From: Enterobacter sp. RHBSTW-00994
GTDB taxonomy: Bacteria; Pseudomonadota; Gammaproteobacteria; Enterobacterales; Enterobacteriaceae
DNA length: 64,000 nucleotides
Reading direction: 5' to 3'
Assembly (NCBI RefSeq): GCF_013782625.1
Contig: NZ_CP056199.1
Coordinates: forward strand, 4,110,588-4,174,587
Part shown: in pieces, positions 37,654 through 47,336 of the stretch
Position numbering within the stretch: the stretch's first letter is position 1
Layout of the letters: the number at the start of each line of letters is the position of its first letter
Translations under genes and position numbers: made by a program
Notes under the pieces: model-generated
Database searches by the model: none
What the model saw: the letters and a program-made list of their open reading frames with translations, nothing else
Told to the model about the DNA's origin: nothing

Positions 37654-38823
37654 ATGAGCACACCGATTAAACGGCTAGAAATCATTAAAAATGCCATTGA
37701 ACTGGAAGATGACGACATCATTCAGAGCCAGCTGACACGGCTAAAAAATGAAGCGTTTGACGATGAGCTACAGGCAATCGTCGTGGCGCTTGAGAAGAAG
37801 AATTACACCGCAGCGCTGGCGGCTATCGTCCGTTGGTTACAGAGCCAGCGTGCAATCACCCAATGGCGTGACCCGCAGGTCGCCGCCAGTAAGCTGGAAC
37901 TGAAAGCACTGGAAGAGCGACTGCGCGATCTCATTGACCGTCGCAATGCCCGAGTGCAGCAGCTTGACGAGTTCAATGACCTCTACTTCTCCCGCCTGGG
38001 TCCGCTGATGCAGCAGATCCTCTCCCTGCGCAAAACGCTGGCAGAGCTGAATCTGCGCCGTCAGCAGGCGGAAGCCCGGCGCCGGGAAGAGGACTATCGC
38101 CGCTGCCAGCAATATATGGCGCAGGCCGTCGAATTACTGGCGACACTCACGCAGCGATGGCGCGATCTCCCGGCTGATTCCATGCAGGCCGCGGACGCGC
38201 GCAAAAATCTTCAGCAGCAAAGCAACCTGATTACCAACCTGCTGGCCGAAGCGCTGGAGCTTGAAAGCGGTTTAACACGCGAAGAAGAACCGGCACGTCA
38301 GGCGCGTGACCATGCCAATGAAGAGTACGACAAGTATCGCGAGCAGCATCAGGATGCCGAAGTCAGGCTGCGCAAGGGCAAAGATCTGTCCGAAGAAGAT
38401 CAAAACGAACTCAAACGGCTCTGGCGTCAGGCGAGTAAGCTCTGCCACCCGGATTTGGTGGCGGACGATCTGAAAGAAGAAGCCAACACCATGATGGTAC
38501 AGCTAAACCAGGCGAAGCAGCGCGGAGATGTGAAAGCGATTCGTTCCCTGGTAGCCCGTTTACAGCAGGGCTTTGAGCCGCTGATGGCAAGCGACAGGCT
38601 GAACGATCTGGAGCGAATTCGCAAAAAAATGGCGCAGGTTCGCGAGCAAATCGACACGCTCGTGAATGAGCTGGCAGAGCTGGAAAAAGAGGAATCCTGG
38701 TTGCTCGTCTCATCGCTGAACAATATGGAAGCCTATTTCACCCAGCAAGAGAGGACGTTACACGATGTACGCGCCTCGCTCGAACATCAAGTGAGCGAAG
38801 CGCAGCTGGATTCAGCGGCGTAG
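37654..38823 (+). CDS. Coiled-coil protein with J-domain-like HPD segment
   Basis: A 389-aa soluble protein of unknown function. Residues 1-75 are helical. Residues about 75-245 form long charged coiled coils (LELKALEERLRDLIDRRN and similar). 'EDQNELKRLWRQASKLCHPD' near residue 250-270, followed by 'LVADDLKEEANTMMVQLNQA', fits the helix-HPD-helix of a DnaJ domain. A final coiled coil follows (about 315-385). It would be expected to engage an Hsp70, with the coiled coil as client- or partner-binding arm. Start at 37654 is in MSTPIKRLEIIKNA, after a purine-rich GCGAAAGG. It is convergent with nfeF and the two stops nearly touch. Confidence 0.7.
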   Translation: MSTPIKRLEIIKNAIELEDDDIIQSQLTRLKNEAFDDELQAIVVALEKKNYTAALAAIVRWLQSQRAITQWRDPQVAASKLELKALEERLRDLIDRRNARVQQLDEFNDLYFSRLGPLMQQILSLRKTLAELNLRRQQAEARRREEDYRRCQQYMAQAVELLATLTQRWRDLPADSMQAADARKNLQQQSNLITNLLAEALELESGLTREEEPARQARDHANEEYDKYREQHQDAEVRLRKGKDLSEEDQNELKRLWRQASKLCHPDLVADDLKEEANTMMVQLNQAKQRGDVKAIRSLVARLQQGFEPLMASDRLNDLERIRKKMAQVREQIDTLVNELAELEKEESWLLVSSLNNMEAYFTQQERTLHDVRASLEHQVSEAQLDSAA

Positions 38824-39588
38824 CTATTTGGCGTGCCAGTATGCACTGGCACGTACCAATTGCTGATCCACCGGGTCGCTTTCAAACTGACGGCTCAGGT
38901 TTTTCACCACCTTCCCTTCTCCGGTCAGCCAGATGAAGTAATCCTCAGCAGGAACGGTCAGTTGTGCCAGATTGTCGGCAATCGCCTGTTCATTGTGCCC
39001 AACAACCCAGGTGATATTAAAATCACTCAGGTGCGCCAGATAGTCCTTATAAGATTCATCACCGACGGTCACGATCGCATGAATTTCCGGGCAAACCGGC
39101 AGTGTTGCAATGCCCTCTAAACGACGACGCAATGCCGGCATCCCGGACTCATCACACACATACAGCTGCCAGGCGTAATCTTCCGGCACAACCAGCGAGC
39201 CACGTGGTCCGCCAATGGTGAGCTTGTCGCCCACTTTCGCCTGTACTGCCCAGGTGCTGGCAATACCGCCGTCATGAACAAAGAAATCGAGCATCAGTTC
39301 GTGGTGAGCTTCGTCATACAGTGGCGTGTAATCACGCGCCTGCGGGCGCACGCCCTCTCCCCAGTTAATACCTTCATCGGTGACAACAGGCGCTACAAAG
39401 GTTGCTCCCGGTTCCGGGAAAAAGACTTTGGTGTGGTCGTCGAATCCGCGGGAGCTAAAGCCCTCCAGCGCTTCTCCGCCCAGGACGATACGCTGGAAAC
39501 CCGCACTGATGCGTTCAACGCGAAGTACATTCAGCTCGCGAAAGCGCAGGTCATTACGGACACGTTGTGGGTAACGGGTTGATGTCAT
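38824..39588 (-). CDS. nfeF: NADPH-dependent ferric-chelate reductase NfeF (YqjH)
   Basis: A 254-aa siderophore-interacting flavoprotein, the same length as E. coli YqjH/NfeF. It reduces ferric chelates with NADPH to release iron. The FAD-binding part contains 'RDYTPLYDEAHHELMLDFFVH' (key residues RxYTxL) and the SIP NAD(P)H part ends 'YFIWLTGEGKVVKNLSRQ'. It is divergent from yqjI. In E. coli it is repressed by Fur with iron and by YqjI, with nickel relieving YqjI repression; both types of site are plausible in the 224-bp gap here. Confidence 0.95.
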   Translation of the reverse strand: MTSTRYPQRVRNDLRFRELNVLRVERISAGFQRIVLGGEALEGFSSRGFDDHTKVFFPEPGATFVAPVVTDEGINWGEGVRPQARDYTPLYDEAHHELMLDFFVHDGGIASTWAVQAKVGDKLTIGGPRGSLVVPEDYAWQLYVCDESGMPALRRRLEGIATLPVCPEIHAIVTVGDESYKDYLAHLSDFNITWVVGHNEQAIADNLAQLTVPAEDYFIWLTGEGKVVKNLSRQFESDPVDQQLVRASAYWHAK

Positions 39589-39613
39589 TTTTATGCCTTC
39601 ATGAAGTGAATAC

Positions 39614-39650
39614 GATATATCGAAATAAATTTTAAATGATAATGATTGCT
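39614..39650 (-). promoter_or_regulatory. nfeF control region: GATATATC palindrome and a partial Fur box
   Basis: GATATATC at 39614-39621 lies 26 nt before the nfeF start. A weak Fur-like 19-mer containing ATGATAATGATT is at 39632-39650 (12 of 19 matches). The same GATATATC recurs next to yqjI, so it may be the YqjI half-operator. Both assignments are motif-level inference. Confidence 0.4.
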
Positions 39651-39771
39651 AATAAACAAGATTGCAAGTTTTTTTTGATATAGTCATTACATTGAAATGC
39701 AATAAAAAATAAATATATAAAAATCAATAAATTAAATAAAATAACAATGTAATTATTGCTAGCAGAATCAA

Positions 39772-39799
39772 TTTAGATATAAATTAGATATATCAATTT
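39772..39799 (+). promoter_or_regulatory. Candidate YqjI operator before yqjI
   Basis: TTAGATAT is directly repeated (39773-39780 and 39784-39791) and the palindrome GATATATC lies at 39787-39794, 19 nt before the yqjI start codon. It matches the palindrome near nfeF, as expected if YqjI represses both divergent genes. Confidence 0.4.
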
Positions 39800-39812
39800 A
39801 TAAGGATGAACT

Positions 39813-40307
39813 ATGCGACACGCACACGAAGGCGGCGGACGCCGTCAGCGCTTTTTTGGTCACGGCGAGTTAAGGCTGGTGATTCTGGAGATCCTGACCC
39901 GCAACGCCAGCCACGGCTACGAGCTGATCAAAGCGATCGAGACCATGACGCAGGGGAATTACACCCCAAGCCCTGGTGTGATCTATCCGACCCTCGATTT
40001 TTTGCAGGATCAGTCGTTTATCACCATCACGGAAGAAGAGAATGGGCGTAAAAAGATTGCCATCACCGTTGCCGGGCAACACTGGCTGGATGAAAACCAG
40101 GAACATCTGGAACACATTCAGGCACGTATTAAAGCCCGCTGCGTAGGCTTTCAGTTACGTAAAAACCCGCAGATGAAGCGGGCTTTGGACAATTTTAAGG
40201 CCGTATTGGATCTGAGAGTCAATCAGGGAGAACTCAGCGACGCACAGTTGAAACAGATCATCGGGGTGATTGACCGCGCAGCGCTTGAGATCTCCCAGTT
40301 AGATTAA
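39813..40307 (+). CDS. yqjI: PadR-family repressor YqjI lacking most of the metal-binding N-terminus
   Basis: A 164-aa PadR-type winged-helix repressor. '[27 protein letters not shown]', '[14 protein letters not shown]' and '[17 protein letters not shown]' match E. coli YqjI, which in nickel excess releases the nfeF and yqjI promoters. E. coli YqjI (207 aa) has an N-terminal His/Cys-rich extension of about 50 residues that binds metal. Here only [18 protein letters not shown] precedes the DNA-binding core, with two histidines and no cysteine. AAGGA before the ATG supports this start. The last 4 nt overlap the convergent chemoreceptor gene. Confidence 0.9.
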   Translation: MRHAHEGGGRRQRFFGHGELRLVILEILTRNASHGYELIKAIETMTQGNYTPSPGVIYPTLDFLQDQSFITITEEENGRKKIAITVAGQHWLDENQEHLEHIQARIKARCVGFQLRKNPQMKRALDNFKAVLDLRVNQGELSDAQLKQIIGVIDRAALEISQLD

Positions 40308-41863
40308 GCCAGCGCGCGGTCACTCACGCGGAAGACACGTACCAGCTCTTTCAGGTGCATCGCCTGTTCATTCAGCGATGCCGCCGCCGCCACCGACTCT
40401 TCCACCAGCGCAGAGTTCTGCTGGGTAGTGGCATCTATCAGGCCAATCGCACTATTAATCTGCGAAATACCCTCTGTTTGTTCATGGCTTGCCTGGCGGA
40501 TCTCACGCAGGATCACGTCCATCTCTTCGACGTTACCGACCATCCCGTTGATCAAGCCGCTGGCTTTCTCAACAAGGTTCATCCCGTCCTGCGTCTGGCT
40601 GGACGAGCTTTCAATCAGTTGACGGATCTCACTGGCAGAGGAGGCACTCTTCTGCGCCAGCTGGCGCACTTCACCTGCCACCACCGCAAAGCCACGGCCA
40701 TGCTCACCGGCACGTGCCGCTTCCACCGCGGCGTTCAGCGCCAGGATGTTGGTCTGGAAGGCAATGGCGTCGATCAGGTCGATAATGTCGGACATCCGGT
40801 TTGATGTCTCGTTAATCAGGCGCATTTTACTGGTCACCTGCTTCATCATTTCGCCGTTATTTTTGACCACTGCTGCCGCATCCGCTGACAGGTTAGTGGC
40901 TTCGCCGGTATGCGAGGCCGTGTTTTTCACCGTGGCGGTGATCTGCTCCATTGAAGCGGCCGTCTGTTCCACGGAGCTAGCCTGCTCTTCCGTGCGTGCG
41001 GCCAGATCCTGGTTGCCTGCCACAATTTGTGCTGCAGCGCTCGAGATATTCTCCGAGCCGGTCTGCACCTGCTGCACAATCTCCAGCAGGCGGGTTTTCA
41101 TCTCCATCAACGCATGCAACAGCAGGCCTGTTTCATCTTTGCCGTGCGAGGTGATGATCCCGGTGAGATCGCCCTCAGCAATAGCTTCAGCAAACGTCAC
41201 CGCCTGGCCCAACGGACGCGTAATGGAACGCACGATGTACCAGCCAATAATGCTGCCTACCGCCACGCTGAATAGCGTGATCACAATCAGCAGCAGACGG
41301 TTGGTTCTGAAATCACCGTCTACCTGCATACCGGCATTTTGCATCTCGCTGTTTTGAATCGTAATCAGCTCCTGCACTTTCGCCTTGTAAGCCTGCTGCA
41401 AATTAATGGTATTGGTCATCATCTCCTGAAGCGCACTCGCACGATCGTTGTTCTGCACCGCCTGCAAAATGCGATAACGCGAGTCAAGGTACTGCTGGCG
41501 TACCCCACGGATATCCGTCAGGACTTGCTGTGATTTTTTATCACGCAGAGAGTTGTTCAGGTCACCCAGAATCACAGTGATGTGTTCACTGATCTCTTTC
41601 AGATGCTGCTGCGACTGCGCGGTGTACTTGCCCTGTTCATCCAGTAACATGAGCTGTTGAGTGCTTACAAATTCCTGAAACTGATCAATTAACTGGTTGG
41701 CTTTTACCGTTGTCGGGTAATCATTTGTAATGATGGATTGCATCCCGTTGTTTGCCCTGTTCAGGCTTAACAGCGATAAACTGGCGCTAAGCACCATCAA
41801 TACAATAAAGAATCCAAACGCCAGAAATAATTTTGTGCCGATCTTTACGTCATGTAAGAACAT
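40304..41863 (-). CDS. Methyl-accepting chemotaxis protein (4HB-HAMP-MA)
   Basis: A 519-aa transmembrane chemoreceptor. It has an N-terminal membrane helix (about 12-34), a four-helix-bundle periplasmic sensor (about 35-190), a second helix ([19 protein letters not shown]), a HAMP domain ('[20 protein letters not shown]') and a signalling domain with the hairpin tip '[20 protein letters not shown]'. It lacks the NWETF tail that tethers CheR/CheB in Tsr and Tar. The ligand is unknown. No counterpart lies between yqjI and aer in E. coli. A FliA promoter precedes it. Confidence 0.93.
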   Translation of the reverse strand: MFLHDVKIGTKLFLAFGFFIVLMVLSASLSLLSLNRANNGMQSIITNDYPTTVKANQLIDQFQEFVSTQQLMLLDEQGKYTAQSQQHLKEISEHITVILGDLNNSLRDKKSQQVLTDIRGVRQQYLDSRYRILQAVQNNDRASALQEMMTNTINLQQAYKAKVQELITIQNSEMQNAGMQVDGDFRTNRLLLIVITLFSVAVGSIIGWYIVRSITRPLGQAVTFAEAIAEGDLTGIITSHGKDETGLLLHALMEMKTRLLEIVQQVQTGSENISSAAAQIVAGNQDLAARTEEQASSVEQTAASMEQITATVKNTASHTGEATNLSADAAAVVKNNGEMMKQVTSKMRLINETSNRMSDIIDLIDAIAFQTNILALNAAVEAARAGEHGRGFAVVAGEVRQLAQKSASSASEIRQLIESSSSQTQDGMNLVEKASGLINGMVGNVEEMDVILREIRQASHEQTEGISQINSAIGLIDATTQQNSALVEESVAAAASLNEQAMHLKELVRVFRVSDRALA

Positions 41864-41903
41864 ATTTACTCCATCGATGTGATTATTTCTCAGACGATCA
41901 CCG

Positions 41904-41930
41904 TTATCGGTAACGAAGCCACTAACTTTA
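41904..41930 (-). promoter_or_regulatory. FliA (sigma-28) promoter of the chemoreceptor gene
   Basis: On the minus strand TAAAGTTA-N11-ACCGATAA, against the consensus TAAAGTTT-N11-GCCGATAA: 14 of 16 positions match with exact spacing. It is 40 nt upstream of the receptor start. This places the gene in the flagellar class III regulon. The rest of the 338-bp gap (41864-42201) is AT-rich and holds the aer terminator but no gene. Confidence 0.8.
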
Positions 41931-42150
41931 TGACTTTGATCGTTTTTTTATTTCATAACCATCATAATGGATAGGTGCAGACTATTAATATGACCACATT
42001 GATCGTTATACATCCACCAGAGTATAGGTTTGTGAAATAGCATCGGGATAAACTGACTTAGGCACAGATAAATAACCAAAGCGGTTTTTTTAGTTATTTA
42101 ATATCCAATTAACATTAGATCGTATTAATAATTACAAACCGCCAAATAGC

Positions 42151-42186
42151 AAAGCCGCTTATCCCTTACGAAATAAGCGGCTTTTC
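42151..42186 (-). terminator. Terminator of aer
   Basis: AAAGCCGCTTAT and ATAAGCGGCTTT form a strong stem with a 9-12 nt loop, 15 nt downstream of the aer stop on the minus strand. T-residues flank both sides. Confidence 0.75.
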
Positions 42187-42201
42187 TGGAACTTTACAGA
42201 C

Positions 42202-43722
42202 TCAATGAAGCACAGTCACGGCGTCTTCGAGTCGTCCTGCGCGGTGCTTAACCATGGCGGAGATCTGGGCGCTCTCTTCCACCAGGTCCGCGTTTTTCTG
42301 GGTGATGCTGTCCAGCTCGGCAACGGCACGAGTTAGCTCCGCAAGGCCGGTAGCCTGTTCAGAGGTCGAATGGCTGATTTGCGCGATCAGCTGCGTCACA
42401 TTCTTCACCTGCTCAACAATACCATCCATAGTGCGCCCTGCGGCGTGAACCTGATCGGAGCCAGACTGCACCTTGCTGGCGCTGGCATCAATAAGCTTGC
42501 GGATGTCGTTGGCTGCATTCGCGCTCCGGCTCGCCAGGTGACGCACTTCTCCTGCAACCACCGCAAAACCTTTCCCCTGCTCGCCTGCTCGTGCCGCTTC
42601 TACCGCGGCATTCAGCGCCAGAATATTGGTCTGGAAGGCGATGTCATTAATCAGCGAAGTAATGGAGCCAATACGCTGGGTACTGTCAGCAATATCATCC
42701 ATGGTTTTTACGACGGTCTGCATGGCATGTCCGCCTTCCGTTGCCGCGCTGCTGGCCGCCATCGAAAGTTTATCCACTTCAGCAGCCGTTTCAGAGTTAC
42801 TCTGCACAGATGCCGCCATCTGGTTCATTGTGGCGACAGTCTGCTGCACATTTGTAACCGTCTGGCGCGTACGATCATTGAGATCTTCATTGCCTTGCGC
42901 CAGCCTGTCACTATCGTCACGCACGCTGACAACCTGGCTTGAGACATCATGGATCAGCCAGCGGCACATCAAACCCAGTTGCCCGACGGCACGTAAAGTC
43001 AGCCCCAGCTCATCACTGCGGTTCAGATGCTGAACGGTATTGCGTTCGCCGGTCGCCACGTTTAGCGCCTGACGCGCCACATTTTCAACCGGGCGGACAA
43101 TCTGCTGCTCAAACAATACGGTTCCCAGAAGCATCACCAGTGCACTGGTTCCCAGCGCAACCAGGCCGCCTTCGGTCATGTAAAGCGCGGCGGCAAGTAT
43201 CACGAAAAGCGCTGCCATGACACTGCGAACACGCCAGCGTAGCGGCATCGCGGGCAACTTCCCGAGCCAGCCCTTACGTACCACCAGCCCTTTATGAACG
43301 CGTTTGTTACAGCGACCTTCATTCAATGCCTTATATAAAGGCTCGACCGCTGCAATCTCTTCGGCCGTCGCTTTTGCGCGAATCGACATGTACCCCGTCA
43401 CCTGGCCATTACGCACCATTGGTACGGCGTTGGCTCGCACCCAATAGTGGTCACCATTCTTGCGACGGTTCTTCACAATCCCGCTCCAGGGCTCGCCTTG
43501 CTGCAACGTGTACCACATGTCGGCAAAGGCGGCTTTTGGCATATCCGGATGACGCACAAGATTGTGCGGTTGGCCCAGCAGTTCATTTAGCTTGTAACCG
43601 CTCACTTGCACAAAAGTGTCGTTGGCGTGGGTGATGTAGCTGTGAAGATCGGTGGTGGACATTAAGGTGGTGTCATCGTCCAGAGGATATTCATTCTGGG
43701 TGACATAGGATGGAGAGGACAT
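42202..43722 (-). CDS. aer: Aerotaxis receptor Aer
   Basis: Aer senses redox state through FAD bound to a PAS domain and steers cells toward oxygen and energy. The 506-aa protein, exactly the E. coli length, has the PAS domain (about 10-120: '[20 protein letters not shown]', '[15 protein letters not shown]', '[14 protein letters not shown]'), the F1 linker, a membrane anchor (about 165-205), HAMP and the signalling domain ('[20 protein letters not shown]'). The ATG at 43722 is chosen because AAGGG sits 9 nt before it and it aligns with E. coli; another ATG 9 nt upstream has a poorly spaced site. Confidence 0.96.
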   Translation of the reverse strand: MSSPSYVTQNEYPLDDDTTLMSTTDLHSYITHANDTFVQVSGYKLNELLGQPHNLVRHPDMPKAAFADMWYTLQQGEPWSGIVKNRRKNGDHYWVRANAVPMVRNGQVTGYMSIRAKATAEEIAAVEPLYKALNEGRCNKRVHKGLVVRKGWLGKLPAMPLRWRVRSVMAALFVILAAALYMTEGGLVALGTSALVMLLGTVLFEQQIVRPVENVARQALNVATGERNTVQHLNRSDELGLTLRAVGQLGLMCRWLIHDVSSQVVSVRDDSDRLAQGNEDLNDRTRQTVTNVQQTVATMNQMAASVQSNSETAAEVDKLSMAASSAATEGGHAMQTVVKTMDDIADSTQRIGSITSLINDIAFQTNILALNAAVEAARAGEQGKGFAVVAGEVRHLASRSANAANDIRKLIDASASKVQSGSDQVHAAGRTMDGIVEQVKNVTQLIAQISHSTSEQATGLAELTRAVAELDSITQKNADLVEESAQISAMVKHRAGRLEDAVTVLH

Positions 43723-43773
43723 TATGGGCATCCCTTGCAGGTTATTTGAATGTTAATTTTGTGGATTAATCTT

Positions 43774-43800
43774 TTTTCGGCGGTAAACAATTTATCTTTA
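43774..43800 (-). promoter_or_regulatory. FliA (sigma-28) promoter of aer
   Basis: On the minus strand TAAAGATA-N11-GCCGAAAA, against TAAAGTTT-N11-GCCGATAA, 52 nt upstream of the aer ATG. Spacing is exact. E. coli aer is known to be FliA-dependent. Confidence 0.8.
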
Positions 43801-43941
43801 GTTGTTAAATTTGATTGAGATCGCAAATTTAAGTTAAACCGCACTTTTTATACGTTTTTATAATTGATTGATTTCAAATACTTTCGTTGAGAAATTACCC
43901 ACGAAGCATGACCTGTTAACGCCCACTAAAGAAGCAATGAC

Positions 43942-43958
43942 TGCACCACACGAGTGCA
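43942..43958 (+). promoter_or_regulatory. NtrC-type binding site upstream of patA
   Basis: TGCACCACACGAGTGCA matches the NtrC palindrome TGCACC-N5-GGTGCA with a single mismatch. It lies about 137 nt upstream of the -24 element of the sigma-54 promoter, the normal enhancer distance. The 435-bp aer-patA gap (43723-44157) therefore holds a FliA promoter on one strand and a sigma-54/NtrC system on the other. Confidence 0.65.
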
Positions 43959-44094
43959 ATTGACGCTTTCGCGCGCATGACCTACCCGTTTTGGTCTGCC
44001 GCTTAATCCCGTTTCGATGGCGTCGGCATGATTAAATTTCGCACAACATAATGTTAACCAGGCGTTTATCCCGATTTTCGTTAAGTCACCGGAA

Positions 44095-45537
<1,443 letters not shown>

Positions 45538-45543
45538 TATCAC

Positions 45544-45570
45544 TCCCCCTCCGCCCGGAGGGGGAATTTT
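45544..45570. terminator. Terminator between convergent patA and the XRE-cupin gene
   Basis: TCCCCCTCCG-CC-CGGAGGGGGAA followed by TTTT on the plus strand, 6 nt after patA. Good for patA; on the other strand it lies at the end of the XRE-cupin gene. Confidence 0.75.
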
Positions 45571-46171
45571 AACGGTGAAATTCCGCCACCGTCATCGTAA
45601 ACCTTAAGAGACCTTCGCCCTCATTGGCATAGCGATGTGCGGCTTCCGTTTTTGCTACAGCAGACGATCCGGCGTTAACCCGCGTAACCGTCTCCTCCAC
45701 GTTGAGCGTTAACACCCCTTCTTCAACATGCAGAAGTTCGAACGTGCCGGCAGGATGTCCCGATGACGTAAAGCATTCGCCCGGATACATCTCCCAGCGC
45801 CAGAGCTCAATCATGTCCGGGCCTGCTGTACCCGCCAACAGCCGGGCACATCCGCCCCGCTCTCCCTGCCACAACACCGGAATCGCCGAACCTTCAATCA
45901 CATGAACGAAGGGTTCGCTCGCAACATTGACGATCTCCGCAACAGAAACACCTAGCGCCGCCGCCAGCTTACACAGAATGGCAATACTGGGGTTCGCCGC
46001 GCCTTTCTCAATCTCCACCAGCATCCCTTTACTGACGCCCGCACGACGCGAAAGCTCATCCAGAGACATCTTTTTTGTTTTGCGCCAGTTGCGGATACGG
46101 CTGGCGACCGCCAGGCTTACCTGGGCAATATCTGCACCCGAATCGGTCATTATATTGACTTTATCAGTCAT
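45569..46171 (-). CDS. XRE-family regulator with cupin domain
   Basis: A 200-aa transcriptional regulator. Residues about 22-77 are an XRE helix-turn-helix ('RIRNWRKTKKMSLDELSRRA', 'GVSKGMLVEIEKGAANPSI'), and residues about 115-185 are a cupin ('WRWEMYPGECFTSSGHPAGT', 'ELLHVEEGVLTLNVE') that probably binds a small metabolite. Regulators of this build control sugar, amine or amino-acid genes. It is divergent from the B3/B4 chimera with a 42-bp gap containing the palindrome TACCATGGTA, so that gene, or what it once was part of, is the likely target. Confidence 0.85.
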   Translation of the reverse strand: MTDKVNIMTDSGADIAQVSLAVASRIRNWRKTKKMSLDELSRRAGVSKGMLVEIEKGAANPSIAILCKLAAALGVSVAEIVNVASEPFVHVIEGSAIPVLWQGERGGCARLLAGTAGPDMIELWRWEMYPGECFTSSGHPAGTFELLHVEEGVLTLNVEETVTRVNAGSSAVAKTEAAHRYANEGEGLLRFTMTVAEFHR

Positions 46172-46178
46172 TGGTCAC

Positions 46179-46190
46179 TACCATGGTATA
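46179..46190. promoter_or_regulatory. Short palindrome in the divergent XRE/B3-B4 promoter
   Basis: The palindrome TACCATGGTA followed by TAAAAC sits in the middle of the 42-bp divergent gap and overlaps a possible -10 element (TATAAA). It could be the operator of the XRE-cupin regulator. No second copy was seen nearby. Confidence 0.35.
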
Positions 46191-46213
46191 AAACAGTCAA
46201 TACAGGATTATTT

Positions 46214-46978
46214 ATGTCTCTCGTCACGCCGTCAATAGATCCGCGTCTCACCGGAATTGCGCCTGGGTTTCGGGCACTGAGCATTCTGGTTGAAGCAGCC
46301 CCGATTTTGCACCCCGACGTTGCTCCTGCCGCACTGGCAAAGGCCTGTCAGCAGGTGTTGAATGATGATGTGCCCTGGGCCGATGCGCATCTCGCGGCCT
46401 GGGATGACGCATTTAAAGCCTTTGGCGCAAAACCTAAACGCACTCCCTGTTCAGCCGCGGCTCTGCGTAAGCGGGTGCTAAAAGAGGGGTCACTGCCCTC
46501 GCTCGATCCGGTCGTCGATATCTACAATGCCATCAGTATTCGCTACGCGATCCCCGTCGGCGGGGAGAATCTGGCCGCCTACTGCGGCACGCCACGCCTG
46601 ACGCTTGCCGATGGCAATGAACCGTTTGATACCCTCAAAGAGGGGCAAACCGTTGTGGAGTATCCGGATGCAGGTGAAGTGATCTGGCGCGCCGCTTCCG
46701 CCCTGCGGGCCGGGTTTGACGTGTGGTATTCCGTTCTCGCCGGATTATTCCCGCACACGGCACTGGCGCTTGCACGCTCAAAAGAGGAGGGGCAATCCGA
46801 ACGTCTGGAACCACTGTGGGCGCTGTTCCGCCGTTACGGCAGTTTGCGGGTCATTGCCGCCGCTGCCGAGATGATGGGGAAAGTCGCGACACCGGCATTA
46901 CCCTTCCCGTTGCAGGCGATTCATGGCGAGCCACGGGAAGAGCTTTCTGCGATACTTGCTAAACTGGAACTGGTCTGA
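46214..46978 (+). CDS. Chimeric ORF: B3/B4 tRNA-binding-like domain fused to a DapA-like C-terminus
   Basis: A 254-aa reading frame with two parts. Residues 1 to about 159 are a B3/B4 domain as in PheRS-beta-like stand-alone proteins ('PVVDIYNAISIRYAIPVGGE', 'LTLADGNEPFDTLKEG', 'GEVIWR'), which may check or trap mischarged amino acids. The expected end of that domain after 'GEVIWR' (normally DD-GVTCRRWNWRQ-like) is missing. Residues from about 160 (AASALRAGFDVWYSVLAGLF, 'LEPLWALFRRYGSLRVIAAA') read as the C-terminal third of a dihydrodipicolinate-synthase-family protein. The sequence looks like an in-frame deletion that joined two neighbouring genes. Activity of the product is doubtful. Confidence 0.7.
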   Translation: MSLVTPSIDPRLTGIAPGFRALSILVEAAPILHPDVAPAALAKACQQVLNDDVPWADAHLAAWDDAFKAFGAKPKRTPCSAAALRKRVLKEGSLPSLDPVVDIYNAISIRYAIPVGGENLAAYCGTPRLTLADGNEPFDTLKEGQTVVEYPDAGEVIWRAASALRAGFDVWYSVLAGLFPHTALALARSKEEGQSERLEPLWALFRRYGSLRVIAAAAEMMGKVATPALPFPLQAIHGEPREELSAILAKLELV

Positions 46979-46982
46979 AAAA

Positions 46983-47010
46983 AGCCGGGTAGCGCTGTGC
47001 TTACCCGGTC
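46983..47010. repeat. REP-like palindrome between the chimera and lsrG
   Basis: GCCGGGTAGCGC-TGT-GCTTACCCGG is a REP-type unit between convergent genes, 5 nt after the chimera stop. It may stabilise or terminate the lsr transcript, which ends here. Confidence 0.6.
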
Positions 47011-47042
47011 GCCCCCCAGCAGCGCCTCATAACCCAGGACCG

Positions 47043-47336
47043 TTACTCCGGCAACAACCCGACAAAACTGCGTTTTTTGCGCGGCTCCGACATGAGCTCT
47101 TCGAGCTTATCGACACACGCCAGATAGTGCGGCATTTTCTTATGCGCCAGCACCGCCTCTTCGTCTTTATAAGCCTCGTAGATAAAGAACCGGGTCTTCA
47201 CCCTTGGGTCCTGCAATACGTCAAAACGCAGGTTTCCCGGCTCCCGGATCGCGCCTTCGTGGTTGGCGCGAAAGACTTCCAGAAACTCATCCACCCGCTC
47301 GGGTTTGATGTTGATCTCCACTAACGTCACATTCAT
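47043..47336 (-). CDS. lsrG: Phospho-AI-2 isomerase LsrG
   Basis: LsrG isomerises phospho-AI-2 (P-DPD) so that LsrF can process it. The 97-aa ferredoxin-like (ABM) protein has '[20 protein letters not shown]', '[20 protein letters not shown]' and '[19 protein letters not shown]' with the conserved histidine. It is the last gene of lsrACDBFG and its start overlaps the lsrF stop by 4 nt. Confidence 0.95.
   Translation of the reverse strand: MNVTLVEINIKPERVDEFLEVFRANHEGAIREPGNLRFDVLQDPRVKTRFFIYEAYKDEEAVLAHKKMPHYLACVDKLEELMSEPRKKRSFVGLLPE

Noticed and set aside
40141-40310. yqjI/chemoreceptor overlap as a gene-boundary error
   Set aside because: Both ends match their families and the overlap is only 4 nt between convergent stops; a normal compact junction.
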